Assembly: GCF_021018805.1 (NCBI RefSeq)
Contig: NC_086251.1
Span: 15,109,098 to 15,173,097 of the forward strand
From: Prinia subflava
Lineage: Eukaryota; Chordata; Aves; Passeriformes; Cisticolidae
Direction of reading: 5' to 3'
Length of the DNA stretch: 64,000 nt
Shown: piece after piece, positions 1-15,400 of the stretch
Numbering within the stretch: position 1 is the first letter of the stretch
How the letters are laid out: every line of letters begins with the position of its first letter
The notes under the pieces: model-generated
Databases searched by the model: none
What the model was told of the DNA's origin: nothing
What the model saw: only the letters and a program-made list of their open reading frames with translations
Position numbers and translations under genes: made by a program

Positions 1-99
1 TTTGGCACATCATCCTCCAACTCTCACAAGTAAAATGAAAGCATGGTTAAGCTGACACTGCTTGAAAAGAAAGCACATTACACAGTTCTGTAGAGGAAG

Positions 100-333
100 A
101 AAATATGCAACAAGTTTTATTCAGCGTTAAGTACACCAGCACAAAGATTACAGGAGATAGAAAGTGCATTAATAAAAGCTAGTCTTTACCAAAAAGAAAA
201 TATATTATTGATTCAAAATATCTTACACTTGGATGATGTAATAACTTACTCTGGGCACCTACTGATTAAGAGAAAGACCAAGAGAACGGCTGCTCCACAA
301 GGAAATCTAACTTCCCAGGTAAAGTCTGGGAAT
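100..333 (-). other. TSG101: TSG101 3' UTR with poly(A) signal
   Basis: AT-rich sequence after the stop codon. A minus-strand AATAAA lies at 116-121, about 213 bp past the stop, and is the likely cleavage signal. The transcript end itself cannot be fixed from sequence. Nothing else is seen between position 1 and here. Confidence 0.6.
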
Positions 334-423
334 TCAGTAGAGATCACTGAGGCCAGCAGTCTTCCTTGCTTTCTGCATCAGTGCCCTCAGCTGGAACTGC
401 TTGCGAGACAGGAGGCGTACATG
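334..423 (-). CDS. TSG101: TSG101 coding exon 10 with stop codon
   Basis: Residues 364-392 and TGA. It encodes the C-terminal helix of the steadiness box ([20 protein letters not shown], ending SDLY), which controls TSG101 protein level. Acceptor CTGCAG. Confidence 0.96.
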   Translation of the reverse strand, partial: HVRLLSRKQFQLRALMQKARKTAGLSDLY

Positions 424-3400
424 CTGCAGAAAGAGACAACAGCTGGCTATTGGTAAGGTCTGATCAAAACTTACACTGCAGTACGATGTTCAAAGCACAG
501 CATGTTCTGGGACCCAAATGGGATGTCAGCTTTTTGGAAACACTCAATTCCCTATCCTACTAAATGCCACTTTCTTGGCTTAAAATGACCACCAGATGGC
601 TACCAAATGCAATCACTACAATCTATTTTTTGCAATTTTAACTTATTAACTAGTTCATTAAGCTATAATAATTACTTATTAACTCCACATATATTCTTAT
701 CAAAGTAATAACATGCACTCCATAAGGTGAAATCAGACTAATGCCCTTCCCATGGGGCAGAGAATGGTTGTTCTAACAGTAGATAAACAGAACCAGCAAA
801 GTCTACACAAGAAGGAAACAATATGACTTTGCATCTATAATGCTTAAAAAATTGGTCTTTAAATTCTGGAATTACTTTCTAAAACTTATGTTTGAATGTA
901 TAAATATTCCTGTTCCTACAGGATCCTCTTCTGTGAAGAGATCATGAACATCAGTAAGCTGACTCAGAGTCCAAAGTAAAACACATTTAAAACACACATC
1001 TTAAAAACATCTCAAGAAACCTACCTTTAAAAAGACATCTAAGTCTATCACTCCACGTCTCAGTGCTTCCCCAAGGTAGAAGATGGTGTCTTCAATTGCA
1101 TTTTCCTCTGCATATAAGTTTAGGATCTGCTTGTAAAGTGGTGCTGTAGGAATTATAACTTCATCTATGTCATTATTTTCTGACTGACTTTCCATTTTCT
1201 CTAAGGCAGAACTGAGCTCCTCATCCTTCTTTTTGAGAAGTTCAATGTTTTTGTCAACTTCAGCCTAAAAACAATTAAGATGTTTATTTATCTTCTTGTG
1301 ATACAATTGTCTAGATGAATGATTTTTAGACATACCAGTTCATTCTGTACTTCTTTGCTTATGTCTATTAAGATTTTTACAAAAGAAAGAGCTATCAATC
1401 TGTAGATTTCAGATTTTTTTAAAAAGTAACATCTGCTTTAGATAATGTCAGTCCATTACCCATTTATAACTGCAGAGAAGGCATGCCAACACCCCAAGTA
1501 TTTCCAAGTTGCCACATTAGGAAAAATAACCATTTCAACTAGCTAAAAATAATAAAAGCAAAGCCAAAGTAATTATTTTCTTTAGAATGTGGTATCCCCA
1601 GTTTTCTAGTCCAACTAATAATTTCTAATAGTTTTTTTTAACCACATTTGAACACTGAGCTGGTTCATCAGTCCCAAAATCTTACTTGCGAGCAGCAGTG
1701 CAAGGAGCAGATGGACTAAATGGAAGATGCCTTAATGAAAAACTGCAGGAATTTCTGAGCATGCTGTGAGTAGGAGAGACTTCTGGGAATAGGAAAAGTT
1801 ATAAAAGGAGGCTGTGACCAAAATCGGTGTTCTCTGCACTAAGACACTGAAATGTTCTCCAGTGCTGCTGTTACACTTTATTATCAAGAAACTGAGACAC
1901 AAATATGAAATAATCTCGCACCACTAACATCTTTCACAGGAAGAATGGGGAAAAATACTGTTCCTCTACTACTGAGCAATGACATTTTTAAGACACCTGC
2001 AGGACACTGCATGTCATGGTCACTGCTATTTCTGACTTTCTTCAGCCTGAGCACAAGCCCCCAAAAGCTGCAAAAGAGAAAAAGCACAATGCGCTGGAAG
2101 CTTTGTTATTTCTATCATGCCTAATGATTAATTATTTACAAGCTTCTGTTCACTACTAGGAATACTCAGGTGGGAAGCCGTGGCTCCTCTCAGCTTACCA
2201 CTTCCTGATCCAGGCGAGTTACCATCTCCTCCAGTTTCTGGTGGCCCTTCTTCAGGTCCTCCTCTGTGCGTTTCAAGGCGTTGAGCTCGGCCTGTGCGCG
2301 ATCCATCTCCTCCTTCATGCGCCACCTCAGTTTGTCGCTGACGGCCGAGATGAGCGACGCGCGGATGGTGTCCTCGCTGATGGTGCCATCTCTGCTGGGG
2401 CCTGCACAAGGAGGGGTCACAAGATCAGTGCTGGGCTGCACTGCCTGCAGCATAAAGCCAGCTGGAGTAGCAAGAGGCCACGTTGCTCTGTGTACTTCAG
2501 CAATGTGAGACAGTAAAATAATTTTACTGCTCTCCGTAACAATTTCCAGAAGCAGCAAAGACACCACAGTGAGATAACATACACTAGGATGGACACAAGT
2601 AAATTTAAGAGTATGCATCCATTAATTCACTTCTCTAGTCCCATATCCACACTCCTTTTTTACTTTAAAATGAGGTGGCCATTTCCTCTGAAGTCCATAA
2701 ATGTTACTAGTCCAAGACCTTCTTATGAAGAACAAGAGTTAATGGCTAGATGTATTCAACCACAATTAATGTAACAGCTGGCTCGAGACAATGAATTTAC
2801 CAACTGCAGGTATTTGAGGTTTTTTGTGGGGTGTTTTTTTTGGTTGGTTTGGTTTTTTTTCTTTAATTACCTGGCCTGGTAAGGCAAGTTTTAAACTAGG
2901 AAAGACAAAGGGAGAGCTATAGAGAACACCCATGCAGCTCAAGCGGGGATACTTCCAGGAAGGGCAAGCAGCCCAGGTTCTCATGGGGAGCCACCCTGAC
3001 ACCTGCTGGAGGGACAACAGAGGCAGGAACACACAATCCAGGAGATTCCTGGAAAGCACTGACAATAACTTTCTGATACAGATGCAGCCAACGAGGAAAG
3101 ATGTGCTGCTGGACCTTGTAAAACTAACAAGAATGTCTGGTTGGAGATGCAAAGGTTGGGGCAGCCTTGGCTACAGAGACCAGGAGATCATGGAGTTCCG
3201 TATCCCACAAGCAGACAGCAGGGCGATGAACACGACTGCAACCCTGGAGTTTATGAGAGCTAGCTCTGGCCTCTTCACAGACCTTCTTGGAAGAATTCCA
3301 TGGGAATTTATCATAGAGGGAAGAGGGGTCCAAGAGAGCAGGTGAATATTCAAGGATCACTTCCTCCAGGCTCAAGAACAGTGCATCCCTATGGGCAAGT

Positions 3401-6400
3401 GGGCAGAAGGGGCAGGAGACCAGAATATGCTTTTGCAAATCAGCCTTTCAAGGATAATTTCAAGCGTCTATCACTAACACGCTTTTAAACAGAAAGGTAA
3501 GGACTTTGTGTCTGTCACAAGAACTGCAATGTGTCTCCAGACCAGGAAACTCAGAGCGCTCTAGCAAATGTGAAGTGGCTACTGATGATATTTATCACAA
3601 ACCACTTCAGTTATTCTGTGGGAATAACTGGAGGATCACACTTTCCCCAGGCTTGTGCCTCACACCTTCTAGATCAGTGAAATTTCAACGGGAATGTAAC
3701 AACTACTGACATAGCAACAATTACAGCAGCTTTTGTGCCTAAACTTCACAACTGCTATGAATGAAACACAGAGAGTTTTGAAGCTCTATAACAACAAAGA
3801 AAATAAGCAAAAACAATTTTTACCAGAGTATCCTTTTATCCAGAGACACAGCTATCAAAACCCTGAAGCTGTTATATTTCCCAGTACCCTAGATTTCAAA
3901 AAATAAAATGAAAAAACTACTAATCACTGCTCATATGAATCTTGTATATTTGAAGACTTCTTTTGACTTCTGCTATCAAAACAAGACTGCATAAATTTTT
4001 ATCTCTTCTCTGTATTTTTTACTCTGTTCCTGTCCACAAAACCTACACCAAGCTATACAGGTGGAAAAATAAAGCTATGCAAATGAACGACAGAATTACA
4101 GGAAGAAGCACATCATGCTTACTAATCCACTAAAGCCTTTCTAAAATACAGAAAACATAAATTTTGATCATTATTAATGTGAGCACTTTGCATACCTATA
4201 AGTTGCACCAGAATATGTGTACTTTTTAAAAAGAATGAGCAAATTACCACTGAAAAATAAAGAGACTGAATTATTAAACAACTGGTGCAAAGACAGCCTT
4301 AAGAAAATATTAATGTCCAAACACTTCATCTGATTTACAGTTCTGGCCTAAAAAATTCACCCTGTTTTCAGTCAACAAGATAATTTGCAAAATTTGGTTA
4401 ACTATTAGAGCCAGCAACAGAAGTTGTCAAACAGCACCATATACACAAATCCAGGAATCCATCATTGCTGCTTCTTGTGAAAAGGAGAAAAGAACTGCAC
4501 TTTCTACACGGAGAAGTAAAATTCAAACCAAGTCAGTCAAACTATCTAGAACAGAGTTTATTCACTGTACAGGACTTCCTGATTAAAACAGACAATTGTT
4601 CCAAATCAAAAAGGCCTTATTTCCCTTCAAAAAACAGAATTAGCATGATTTTAGTTACTGTTTACTTTAAATAATGAATTATACTCTAAGACAAAGTCAG
4701 AATCACCAGAAACAGTATCAGCACAACTTACGCTTACTTTCTTTTCCCTCAATGTCCCTCCCTCTGAGAGTTTTTATGCAAAGCTCACTTTAACAGTAAA
4801 GTAGAACAGAGGGGAAAAAAAAAAAATCACAATACACCTAGCACAAAGTTCACACAGAAATGCCACCAGAGAGGGAAGAGGTCTTTGAACATAAAAAGCA
4901 TCATTTTAATGCAGTTCAATCAATGGATCTTCTTACAGAGCATGAACCCATAGCATCTTCTGTCACTTCCATAATTAGCCCAGCTTGGGGAAAAGTTCAT
5001 GGTCATTAAATCCACAGAACTCTGGAGCCTTTAACCTTTACTAGGCAGAGTCTGGTTTCAGATGTGACCTTACAGAGTCATCAAACCAGTAATTGCATCA
5101 AAAAAGTAATTAATGGCAGATGACTGAACAGAAAGAAAAAGCCTAAAGGACTGTTTGAAGAACAAGTGATCATGAAAAACTTGAGCTGCTTTGCATGAAC
5201 ATTTTCCTTCAATTCAAACTAGGCTCACTACAGGAAATACATCACCACCACCCCCACAAAACTCTGAAGTTGTAACAACTGATATGCTCCTGAATAAACT
5301 ATCACAATAAACCACAGCCAAACAAACAAACTGTACAGGAAATAAACATTTTCAGTTGAAAGGAAAAAACAATACTGGACTGTAAAACATACCAAACAAA
5401 ACAAACACAACAAAAACACTTCACAATATTTTAAGTGTAGTGGATGATTAAAGAGGTGTGTTTGCATTTCATCTGGCACAAGAGATAAGTCATGTAAACC
5501 AGGTGTAGGGCTTTTACCTAGCTGTAATGAATGAATCAGTGTAATGTTAAATTGTCACTATGAAACCTGGCATTACAACATGGAATCACAGATGATCTAA
5601 CTCAGCACTGGAAGAGTCTTCTGCCTTTGACAGATACTGCACCTCTATTCATCTTCAGAGGGGATGAAAACGAGGGAAAGAAATCAAATAGAATATATTT
5701 CTCTTTTAAATTAACACTCTGCTACATAAAGGCAAAACTGGATTTATTTGAGAAAGACCCTGCAGAAAGCCAGCTTTCCCAGAAAGGTTATCAGCTCCCT
5801 ACAGGAGAGCCAGTGCAGACCATTGATCCCCTGGGACACCAGTGCAGCCCCACATCACCTCAGAGCCCAGGGGACCACTGAAGCAGCCAAGAACTTTCAG
5901 AAAATGCTTTCTTAATTGAAAAGGCTGAAAGAACTTGGACACAAAGGACAGGATCAGGCACAAGGAAAATACAACATACAACTTACTGCTGCTTTCAAAT
6001 TCTGTAGTAACAGAACTCCTCAGATATTTTAGTAAGAGTAAAGTAGAAGCATCTCTCTTCCCTTGCCTTGTCCCCATGTATGTGAAGGAAAATCACAAAA
6101 TACACACAGTTCTGGAAAGAAAAGACATTCTATGACTCTAACCCAGGCCATTCCATAAATAACTGGGAGATCACACATTAAATGAAGAACCTATGGACGC
6201 ACTTCTAAATTACGGGGCTCAAGAGTCTACAGTGGATTGCTAATGTGAACATGTCACAACAGAATCTACACCCTCACCTTATAACTGTGCCAAAAGGACT
6301 GTCAGCCAGCTGGAAAGTTACTGCACCAGCTTCCCACTTAACTAGATGACATTTACCACTGCTTCCCAGTCTCCTACACACACACCAGAAGTGAGAGGCA

Positions 6401-9400
6401 GGGTGGAAAGCGAGGGCCACAGAGCAGCAGACTGGGAAAAGACACAGGTCAATACCCTAAATCCTGATGCTGGAGGGAACGAAGGAGGAAGAGACAAGCA
6501 GAGATCATTAAGAAGCAACAGGGAAGAGGCTGGAGAAGAAACTCACTAAAAATGAAGCTCATTCTAAACTGCTATTCTAGGAAGTTACTATTTTGGGAGG
6601 AAAGAAAGTATAAATATGTTTAAATATAAAGATGTTTAAATGATGACAAAGGTGTTTTTCTAAACCGTGAACAGGGCAATGCAGACAATCAAAAGTCACC
6701 TACAGTTAAAGGGCGAGGAAAACCCCATGTAGTTACATGCAGTGCTCTTCAAAACATTCACAAAGCACACACAATGTATGGCATAAACCCAGGAATATAT
6801 CAAATTCCTGACTGAAGGGGAGTAAAATGTATTTTTTTCTTCCTTTGAATAAATTTTAATTAAAGCTTAATACTTTGGAAATTCAGAGTAAGAACAAGTT
6901 CCTTTTTCCATTTTATTTCTTTAGATATATCTAGAGAAGCTTTACTTCAGAGAACCCCTTTCCAAGGTACTCACCAACAGTGGTGACAGGAGGCTGGGAA
7001 GGGTAGTACTGAACACTGGTGGTTGCTGGAAAGGGAACACCACCTGGATAAGGATAGTTTGGGTAGCTGCTTTGACAAAGAAAAATATGCTAATGTTATG
7101 CAACTATTAGTAAAATATCATCCACCTAGATTATCTTTACTGCCACCATATTAAACATTCGTTTACATAATAAAATGTTAAAATTGCAGGCCTTTTTCCT
7201 GTTCACATTAACATCTTTCACAACTGGTATTTCTGGTATTATTTAAGATGCCATTTTATCTGAAACCCCATCTAGTTATTGCCTGGTCAACATTTGGATA
7301 ACAAATTCTCCTGAATCTCTCTGTTTTGCTATATGAAATCCCAGAAGTATCCAGAAGAAACTGTTCTAGCTACAAACCCCCACACAACAATTTCAAATTA
7401 ATGATTTTTAATATGAGAACAGTTAAGAAAATGATGAACTTCTTTATGTCAACCTAAAAATGCAAAGAAGTGCAAAATGTGGTTGCAAGGTGAAATAAAC
7501 TCCTCCAGAAATTTTCAGTCCTGCTCTGAAGGATAAAGAAAGCCAAAACATTCATTTGCTCACTGAAACAGTTATGAGATGACATGTGACAGTCTACACC
7601 ACCTTTCTAAAGTACATTTGCTATCAACTAAACAAGGACACGAATTAGTCAGTACTAGACTGACAAACACCTGCATGCAGCAGAGTATTAACCACAGTAA
7701 TAATTAACCAAAGTGCTCCAAAACTTCCTGCAAAATATAAAATAAGCATGTTCTGTCTTTCTTTCAGGTAACTGCAAATTTAATAGTTCTTAAAACCTTC
7801 CTATTAATTCATAAATTACAAATTTTAGGAACAGTTCTTTTGTACAAACATTAAGAGCACTTCAAACATATTTAGGAGGAAAAAACATGCTCTAAGAATT
7901 TAAAAAACCCCAAACTTTTCTCCTCTTAAAACATAACACTCCCCCCCGTCCCAATCCACACAGGTTTTTTACATTTTTAAATATTTTAAAATAAAAATTG
8001 TCCATATTACACTAACATCTCATATGCTCCTACTACAAAATCAGGACATAAGGATATTAATAATAAAAACGATTAATTATGATGTAAAAATACAAGCACA
8101 CACTAGGAGGCAGCAGTCAACACCTCACTATTTACTAAGACAGATCTGGAAGTCTTCTGGAAATGCTTTACTCCAAATGATTATACAGAAAAAAAATCTT
8201 GGTTAATAGTAATGAAAAGCTTTCGAAGTAACTTTGTGTTCTTCAAGTTCCCTTATAGTGCTCCAAGTCCCCATTTACTCTGGAGTCAAGGTTTGTATTA
8301 ACCCAGCAATGTTTTGTTCAATTTTTGAGTTGCTAATAAAATCTCGACTTTTAGGGGTACCTTTCTTTCCATGTCGTGTAAACATATCAGCCTCATAAAA
8401 ATAAATGAGTGAAGGAAGATAACAGCTGGGAGTGAGGTAATTTCAAAATCTATTTATCACACCCATATGTATTTTATTTGAAGCAACACTAAGCTAGACC
8501 TTCCTCCAATTTTGGCTACTGACAAGAATTCGGCCCTCACTTTTCACAAACCCTGCTAACATGAATAATTAACAACAAATACACCGTAAGAAAATATAAT
8601 TATGATTAGACACTATTCAGTGAAACTCTATCAGGGAAATGATAAGAGTTTAAAGGGGGTCTTACCTTGGGTTTGGAGTGCTTGATGGTGGATAGGGAGA
8701 TATTCCACCAGGAATTCCTGGCACATAGGAAGCTAAATAAAACAAGAATTTTTTGTATTTTTACACTGCAGATTTTTAAACCCTCAATGTAAAGAAGTTC
8801 TTCCTCATATATACAAATAACCTAATCATTACATTAATTTTTTTTCTTAATCATTACTTTAAAGTAATCACTGCATAGACAAAAATAGGTATTAATTTAA
8901 AACTGCACAACAAATAGGTGTATTAAGGAAAAAAAAAAGAATCTGCAGCTAGGGTACTCAGGAAAAAAACCCCAAACATGGTATTAAAGATGACCCACCT
9001 GAAGAGCTGTCTCCATTTTTTCTGTAATAGCTGAAAAAAGATTTTAACCTGTCTAGCCAATGATCTCTGTTCACTAAATAACAAGTGCATAATTTAAGTA
9101 CCTTCAGAGTAGTTGATTAGCTGTATAATGATCCAACCATGTCCTTATCAAGTAATTTCTGCTGTTTAGAAGTTGTATTTAAAAATCTGTTATCAGCACA
9201 TATAAATATCTAAATAGTCTTAGCAAGTTCAAGATTTTTCTTGAAAAGCTGACAAAATTATGGTTTGGATATAGTTATTCCACATTTCTAGCAAATTTTA
9301 GCAATACGTCATCAAATAACTTCTTTTTTCCCACCTTTCAGAGCTTTCAGATGATTAAAATTTTTGTCAAAGGACTTCATTTTTTCTTAAAAAATGTATC

Positions 9401-12400
9401 TATAACGTGAAAAAACCCAAACCCTACATGTTTAGAAAATAAGGAAAGTCTGATTACACTAGTCAAACTAAGTAGCTATTAATAATTTCAAAACCCTGAA
9501 ACATTTGCACTAAAATTATTGAAGTTATGAAATAATTCACAGTACTTCAGCTCAATTCAAAACAGTAATTCAAAGCACTTCAGCTCTGTCTGACTACAAG
9601 AGCAATCAAATGTGGTTCACTGCAGGTTTGTCCTTAAGGCACAAGTCACAGCCTCTGCTAAAACCACACTTACACTGACCCCCACTGCTCCTGGAAATCC
9701 AGGACATTCCAATCCTCTGGTGCTCTCACAAACACCACAGACAAGCTGAAAAGTCCCAATCACCTGCCTTTAGTCAATTATTCCTAATTCCCATTTATAT
9801 TTGCTACCCATTTTCTCACAGGTTCACAGCCTAAAACCTTGCTAAAATTGGTTTCTGCTGGAAATGACAATGAACAGCACTTCAGCTTTTCAAATGTGAC
9901 ACTGTGATCAAGTAAAAGCCATATTTCAATAGAAAATGGACACAGCCTTAAAAATCTGGCAAAAATAAATAACTCAAAATCCAGCTACTGTACTATTAAA
10001 TCCATGTGGAACTGTTGTAACATTATTAAATAAACAATCTCCAGCTAAACTGCTCCCCTTCTCTACTGCCCCAGTCTTTGACTTGAGGAGGTCTTTGCTG
10101 CTGTTTTTTTGGCTTTTTCCCACCCAACACAGAGCCTCCTCCTGAAAGAACTTCTAGGATTTGCTGTTTCCCATTTCCTCTTTTTCCCTCACCTACCTAT
10201 CCCTCAGTCTTTAAAGCCTGAAGAAGCTTAAATAATAATAGCCTCCAGAAGCTTAAATAAATAAATGATTTAAATAAGTCTTGAAGATTTTAGCAAGAAA
10301 ATAAGAATGGGTACCAAGTCAGAGCACCCCATCAATAGAGAACAAAGAATAAAAAAATCACAAGGCAGGGTTTTTTTTAAATATTCAGCCAGCAATTTGA
10401 AAAAAGAAGAAAAATAAACCACACAAACAGGACTGTGGGCATAGGAAACAAGTTATAGGCATGCTTGTGCTTATGAAATCAATGGTTGCAGGATACTTAA
10501 AAGATGGGCTTATATTATTAGAATGAAAAAAACTGATAGAAAGTTATTTGAATAATCTCTTTGTAAGTCTATCTGGGAATGTTGACAGGACACAGGTTGT
10601 TTTGAGGAGCTTGGGGGTTTGAGTGTGTTCTGTTTTTTTCTGGGTTTTGCTGTGTTGTAATACAAACTTGATTTTTCCCCTCCAAAACCCCAAACCCCAC
10701 CTGAATTCTTAGACTCACAGAGCCTCTGAAGTTGTAAAAACCTTTAAGATCATTGAGTCCAACAAAGGTAAAAGAACAGCCCAGGTGAATTCATTAGCCA
10801 GCAATGTAAAAAGTAAAACGCATTATTTGTGGGCAGATAATTATTTGTGCAGGGCAACAATCCCTTTGAAATATGAACATGATTATTTGCAGAAATCAGC
10901 AGTGATGAGCACTTACAGGTTGGTGGGCCTGTTGCCTGGTATGGGGGGTAGCTGGAGGAAGCAGTAGGCCGAGAAAACACTGGAGGTTCCTCTCCAAACA
11001 CAACAATCATGACCTGGATCAGCTCCAACAAGTCTGACTGGGGCTGGGAGGAAAGCAAATCACAAGTTGTTGATTTGCCAACAGAAAGTTTAATTGACTG
11101 TAGCAACAACAGGATGCCTTTCCATCAGCTCTCAAAAGCATTCCTTTTATTTGTGGGTTTAAGTGTTCTTAAAATGCATGTCTGTATCTGTATACGTAAG
11201 TGTATAAATAATTTCCTTTCTGGATTCTATTAGAGACACCAAACCCAGCCAGCTTGTACTCAAAACCATATAGCAAAATACACCAGCAGCCAAGTTTACA
11301 CCCAGAATGAACTGGGTAATACATGGTTCCCTATCAACTGCAGGATAACAAATAACTGGGTATAAATGTCCAATGATGATTTAGAGTAATACTTAAAAAA
11401 ATTAAATCCACCCTGCAACACAAAAAACATCAAGATCCCCAAGTTTTTTAGACATTTCCATTTCATATATCACAGCTTTTGCTCTGATTCAGAATGTCTC
11501 AACAGAAAAAATATTCTAACCCACTAAGGAGTGGCACGAACCTCTTTTAAACACAGTTAACCCAGACTTCTCTGTAGCTACTTAATATAGGCAAGATTTC
11601 ATTTTGCCAAAATAGGAACAAGCATCATGAATGCAGCACCAGATTAAATACCCCAATTCCAAGTTTATTTAGCACTATAATCCACTTATTTTTACCAACC
11701 TCTCCAACTGAAAGAACTCTGTATTAACTGAAGTTTACATGATCCTCTTGCTTTGTGCAACACCTGACTTGGGCAGACTTTTTCCACTATTACTATGCAA
11801 GCACTGAACTATCATCTTAATAAATGTATTCCTATTAATCACTTTTTGCAGAACCATGCATCTTGTATAATTTTTCTAATCTTGTCAACACAGTTGATCT
11901 TTACAAGTCCATGTTTTGACCAAAACTTCTATGAGGCCTGCACTGCTCAATGCCTCTATTTATTGATAAAGAAAATATATCCATATACATGAGGGTCTAG
12001 GAATGTCTACATAAGGAAGTCCAAGTGCTTGTAAAAGTCCATTTTAGTCACAGAGATATTTTAAGTAAATTCATAATTTTCCTTCTGTAAGTATTCTTAT
12101 GTCACAAATCTTCACATCACTCTCTTGCCAGGGGAGAGGACACCTTATGCTGCGCTGTTTAACCAGACAAGTTGTAACTGAAGGCACCATTAATTACCTT
12201 AAATAACCAGAACACAAAATGCAACATCCTCAACTTTAAGACATTCCAAAAACCAGCTCATTTTATTTAAAAAATGGTTTAAGATCTCAAATAAAGACTA
12301 TGTTTTTTTATGAAAAACGATACAACTATCTTGAGGAATGCAGAATGAGCAGTTTGAGAATTTCAAGTTCCCTATACTTACATATTTCCACTCATGCAGG

Positions 12401-15400
12401 TAGGGAAGGTATATCTTTCCATTTGCATCAACATGCTTCCCAGTTTTTATCGTCATAGAGCTCGTGGGTTTAACAAAACAAATTGGGGGGTTGAAAGGGT
12501 AGGTGTCCAGCAGCCACAAGCAAATGGGGATATTATATGTGTTACCTAGAAAAGACATTTTAAAGATTTTAGAAGTCATTATTTCAATTCTTCAACTGTC
12601 CTCCTCCTGTATTCAGATTCATAAAAAACTCCTAAACCCAGTAAACTCAACTGTACAAAGTTCAAAGCCAGAGCCAAAATCTACTAACATTCAACAAATA
12701 GGTAACACCATGGACACAAAGTGAACATTTCTCAGAACAATTTAACTTTGATTCACAACCATCACTCACCACTACTACACAATCTCATTTGTTTTATAAT
12801 TCAACATTAAAAGACTCTAATTGGAGTTATCATTAGCTGCAGCAATAAATGGCTTGCAACCCTCATTCAACTGACAAGCCTGAAAAAACATGCAATCCTG
12901 AAAGAAAAAAGATGTTACAAAGCTGTAGATGACTGAAGAAGCAATGCTCAGCATTCAAATTTTATCCTGCAGCAAAAATAGAGAACAGTTTCTTCAAAAT
13001 ATTTTACTTTGGACAAGTAAAGGATTTCAAGAAAAGACTGATCACTGAAGTAGTAAAGTTGAATCAGGAGAAATCCAAGTTTTTCATGCAATTTTTGAAA
13101 ATAATGGGGATGATGATAATTATAACACATGCATACCTCTGTAAGGCACAGGAATGGTTCCAGTGAGGCTCATCAACTCCCTGGATGAACCATCATTAAA
13201 AACTGAAAGAGAACAAACAATATTTTTAAGACAAACATATTGGTTACGTTAATCTCAGCTCAGGTTATTCCCCATCTATTTACTGGCCCAAGTTTTCACG
13301 AGTTACACACATACAAATATAAACTCAGCCTGAAAGGTTCATCTCTTGCACATTTATGGATTAGCAAATGACTGTCCACAGTCAGGTAACTCCTTGTGAA
13401 TAACACCCTTCTGAGAAATGACTGACTAATCACTGCCAAACTACCCTTTGACAAATAAAACTGTTTCCTCATTCAATGACCAAATACAATGTTGGAACCT
13501 TGCAAACTGCAAGTAATGCAAGTTGCTGCAAAGATAATCTGAAGTCAAACTTGATTTAAAAAAAAACCCTGTCATTTGAGGTTCACAAAATAATTCCTTA
13601 TGCTTTCTTCAAGCATATGCCACAGGCATTTATTACAGAACCAGCAAAGGAAATTTAACTGAACAGTAACACACTGAAGAGGAAGAAAGAGTGCTTGACT
13701 CTGCCAAACCTTAGTCACAAACTGCACAAGAACTCTGACCTAAATTTACTGAGTTGCTGTATTTAGTTTTCTCATACTTTTAATCCAATACATTATTCTT
13801 GGCTGAATAAATCAGCTTCTGTTGAGGAAGCTTTTGTCTTCTTAACTCCTCCTGAAAGTTTCTAGCCGCAATTCAAATGTAGGTTACTGTGCACAGATAT
13901 TGTGGTGCTGATGTTCTGCAGAGGCAGGTAGAACATGTTGGGATTTCACTGGGGGCATATATTTCATTATGAATATGAACTTGAAAACTCTCTCATCAGC
14001 AGTGTAATCACTTTCTTGCAGCTGATGTCACTGCTACAGATATTATCGATTATCTATAAGTGATTTGTGCTTAGCCTCTCCCAGGCAGCTTAAAGAGCAT
14101 TAGGGAACACAAATGGCTACAGCTCAAGGATATCTGGAATTGTGATCACCATGTTATGCGAGCTTGTGCAGCTATTCCAGCCACAGTCCTTTCACTCCTG
14201 TTTTGTTTCTCCAGTCACTGCATGAATTTTTATTTCTGTGACAGCTGCTGGCATGCAGCTACTAAAGTTAAAACTAATTCATCTTTTACCTGTCCATGTC
14301 CCTTCTTACTATTTCTCAATCCAGATATACAACTTAAAAAGCAGAAGACTTTAAAATTTTTGTTGACATATTAGTAACATAAATTAGATCACAGAGGAAT
14401 CCTACAGGTAACAGTTAGAAAAAGGTGACCAGAAGAAGGCTGACCTCAGCAGCTATGCTGGATCACTGTATGCTGAGAAACCCTAGATATCGTCTTCATT
14501 TAACACACTTAACTTAGAGACTTTAAAACAGCTAACAAACAGTGATTATCATCAATAAGTTACATTACAAAACCCTCATGCCAATTTTCTATATACTTGA
14601 CTCTGTTTTCTTCATACTCTTAAGGACTACCACAATGATTTTAAATGAAGCATTTCTTCATTGATTTACAGTTCTTCCTACACAGAATTTTAAAAATGTC
14701 TTTATATGGCAGCAAAGCTGAATTTGTAAGACACCAGCAATCTCAGGACACCAAATGATGACATCAGTGAGTGATTAACCAAAAAGTTCAGCTGTGAAAA
14801 ACATGACACTTCTTGGCATATTAGATAGTTATTTTCTAAAGTACCCTTACTATATTACTGAGTCTGTGTTTCTAAAGAAGTATTGATGTCCAAGACAAAA
14901 AGAGAAACTCAAGTAATGTTTTCTGGTGTTAATCTTCTTTCCCCCCCCCATACAAAAACCACCAAAGACATCTAACACATCAACAATTCATCAAAAAAAA
15001 TTTCTCATGCACAGACTAACCATATGAATCCATGACAGGTTTGAGGTCCTTGTACTGAGTAATAACACTGGTTGTCTCCTGTATGGTTAGGTCTCTATAC
15101 TTATACTGGAAAACAAAAGAGAAAGAAATTACTTCAGAAGCTATATTTTTAGCATAATTTAATTCAATTTTTTATTTTACCCAACAGACAGCATTTATGA
15201 GAGTTTACATCTACAGATGGACATTCTTCTCCACTCTTAGTTTGGAACAGTCATTTACTTGTCCATATTACTTAAACAACCACTGCCTATATAACTTGCC
15301 GAACTTTAACAAGATATTAAGTCTTAACAAGGGTCTAAGCATCAATTGATTTGGGAAAGCTATTCAATTTTCTTTCATGATCTACCACAACCAAGTGTAT

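Larger units (their letters stand above)
7070..10916. other. TSG101 introns 6 and 5, AT-rich, mostly unique
   Basis: These intronic stretches flank the 67-bp exon 6. Apart from the CR1 tail near 10712 listed separately, only homopolymer and AT-rich runs are visible (for example C-rich at 7940-7950). Confidence 0.7.
11044..15020. other. TSG101 introns 4, 3 and 2
   Basis: Intronic DNA around coding exons 3 and 4. Only AT-rich unique sequence and a short C-run at 14941-14949 are visible; no repeat family was recognised. Confidence 0.7.

Noticed and set aside
2241..2516. Plus-strand open frames over TSG101 exon 8
   Set aside because: Antisense shadows of the highly conserved coding exon.
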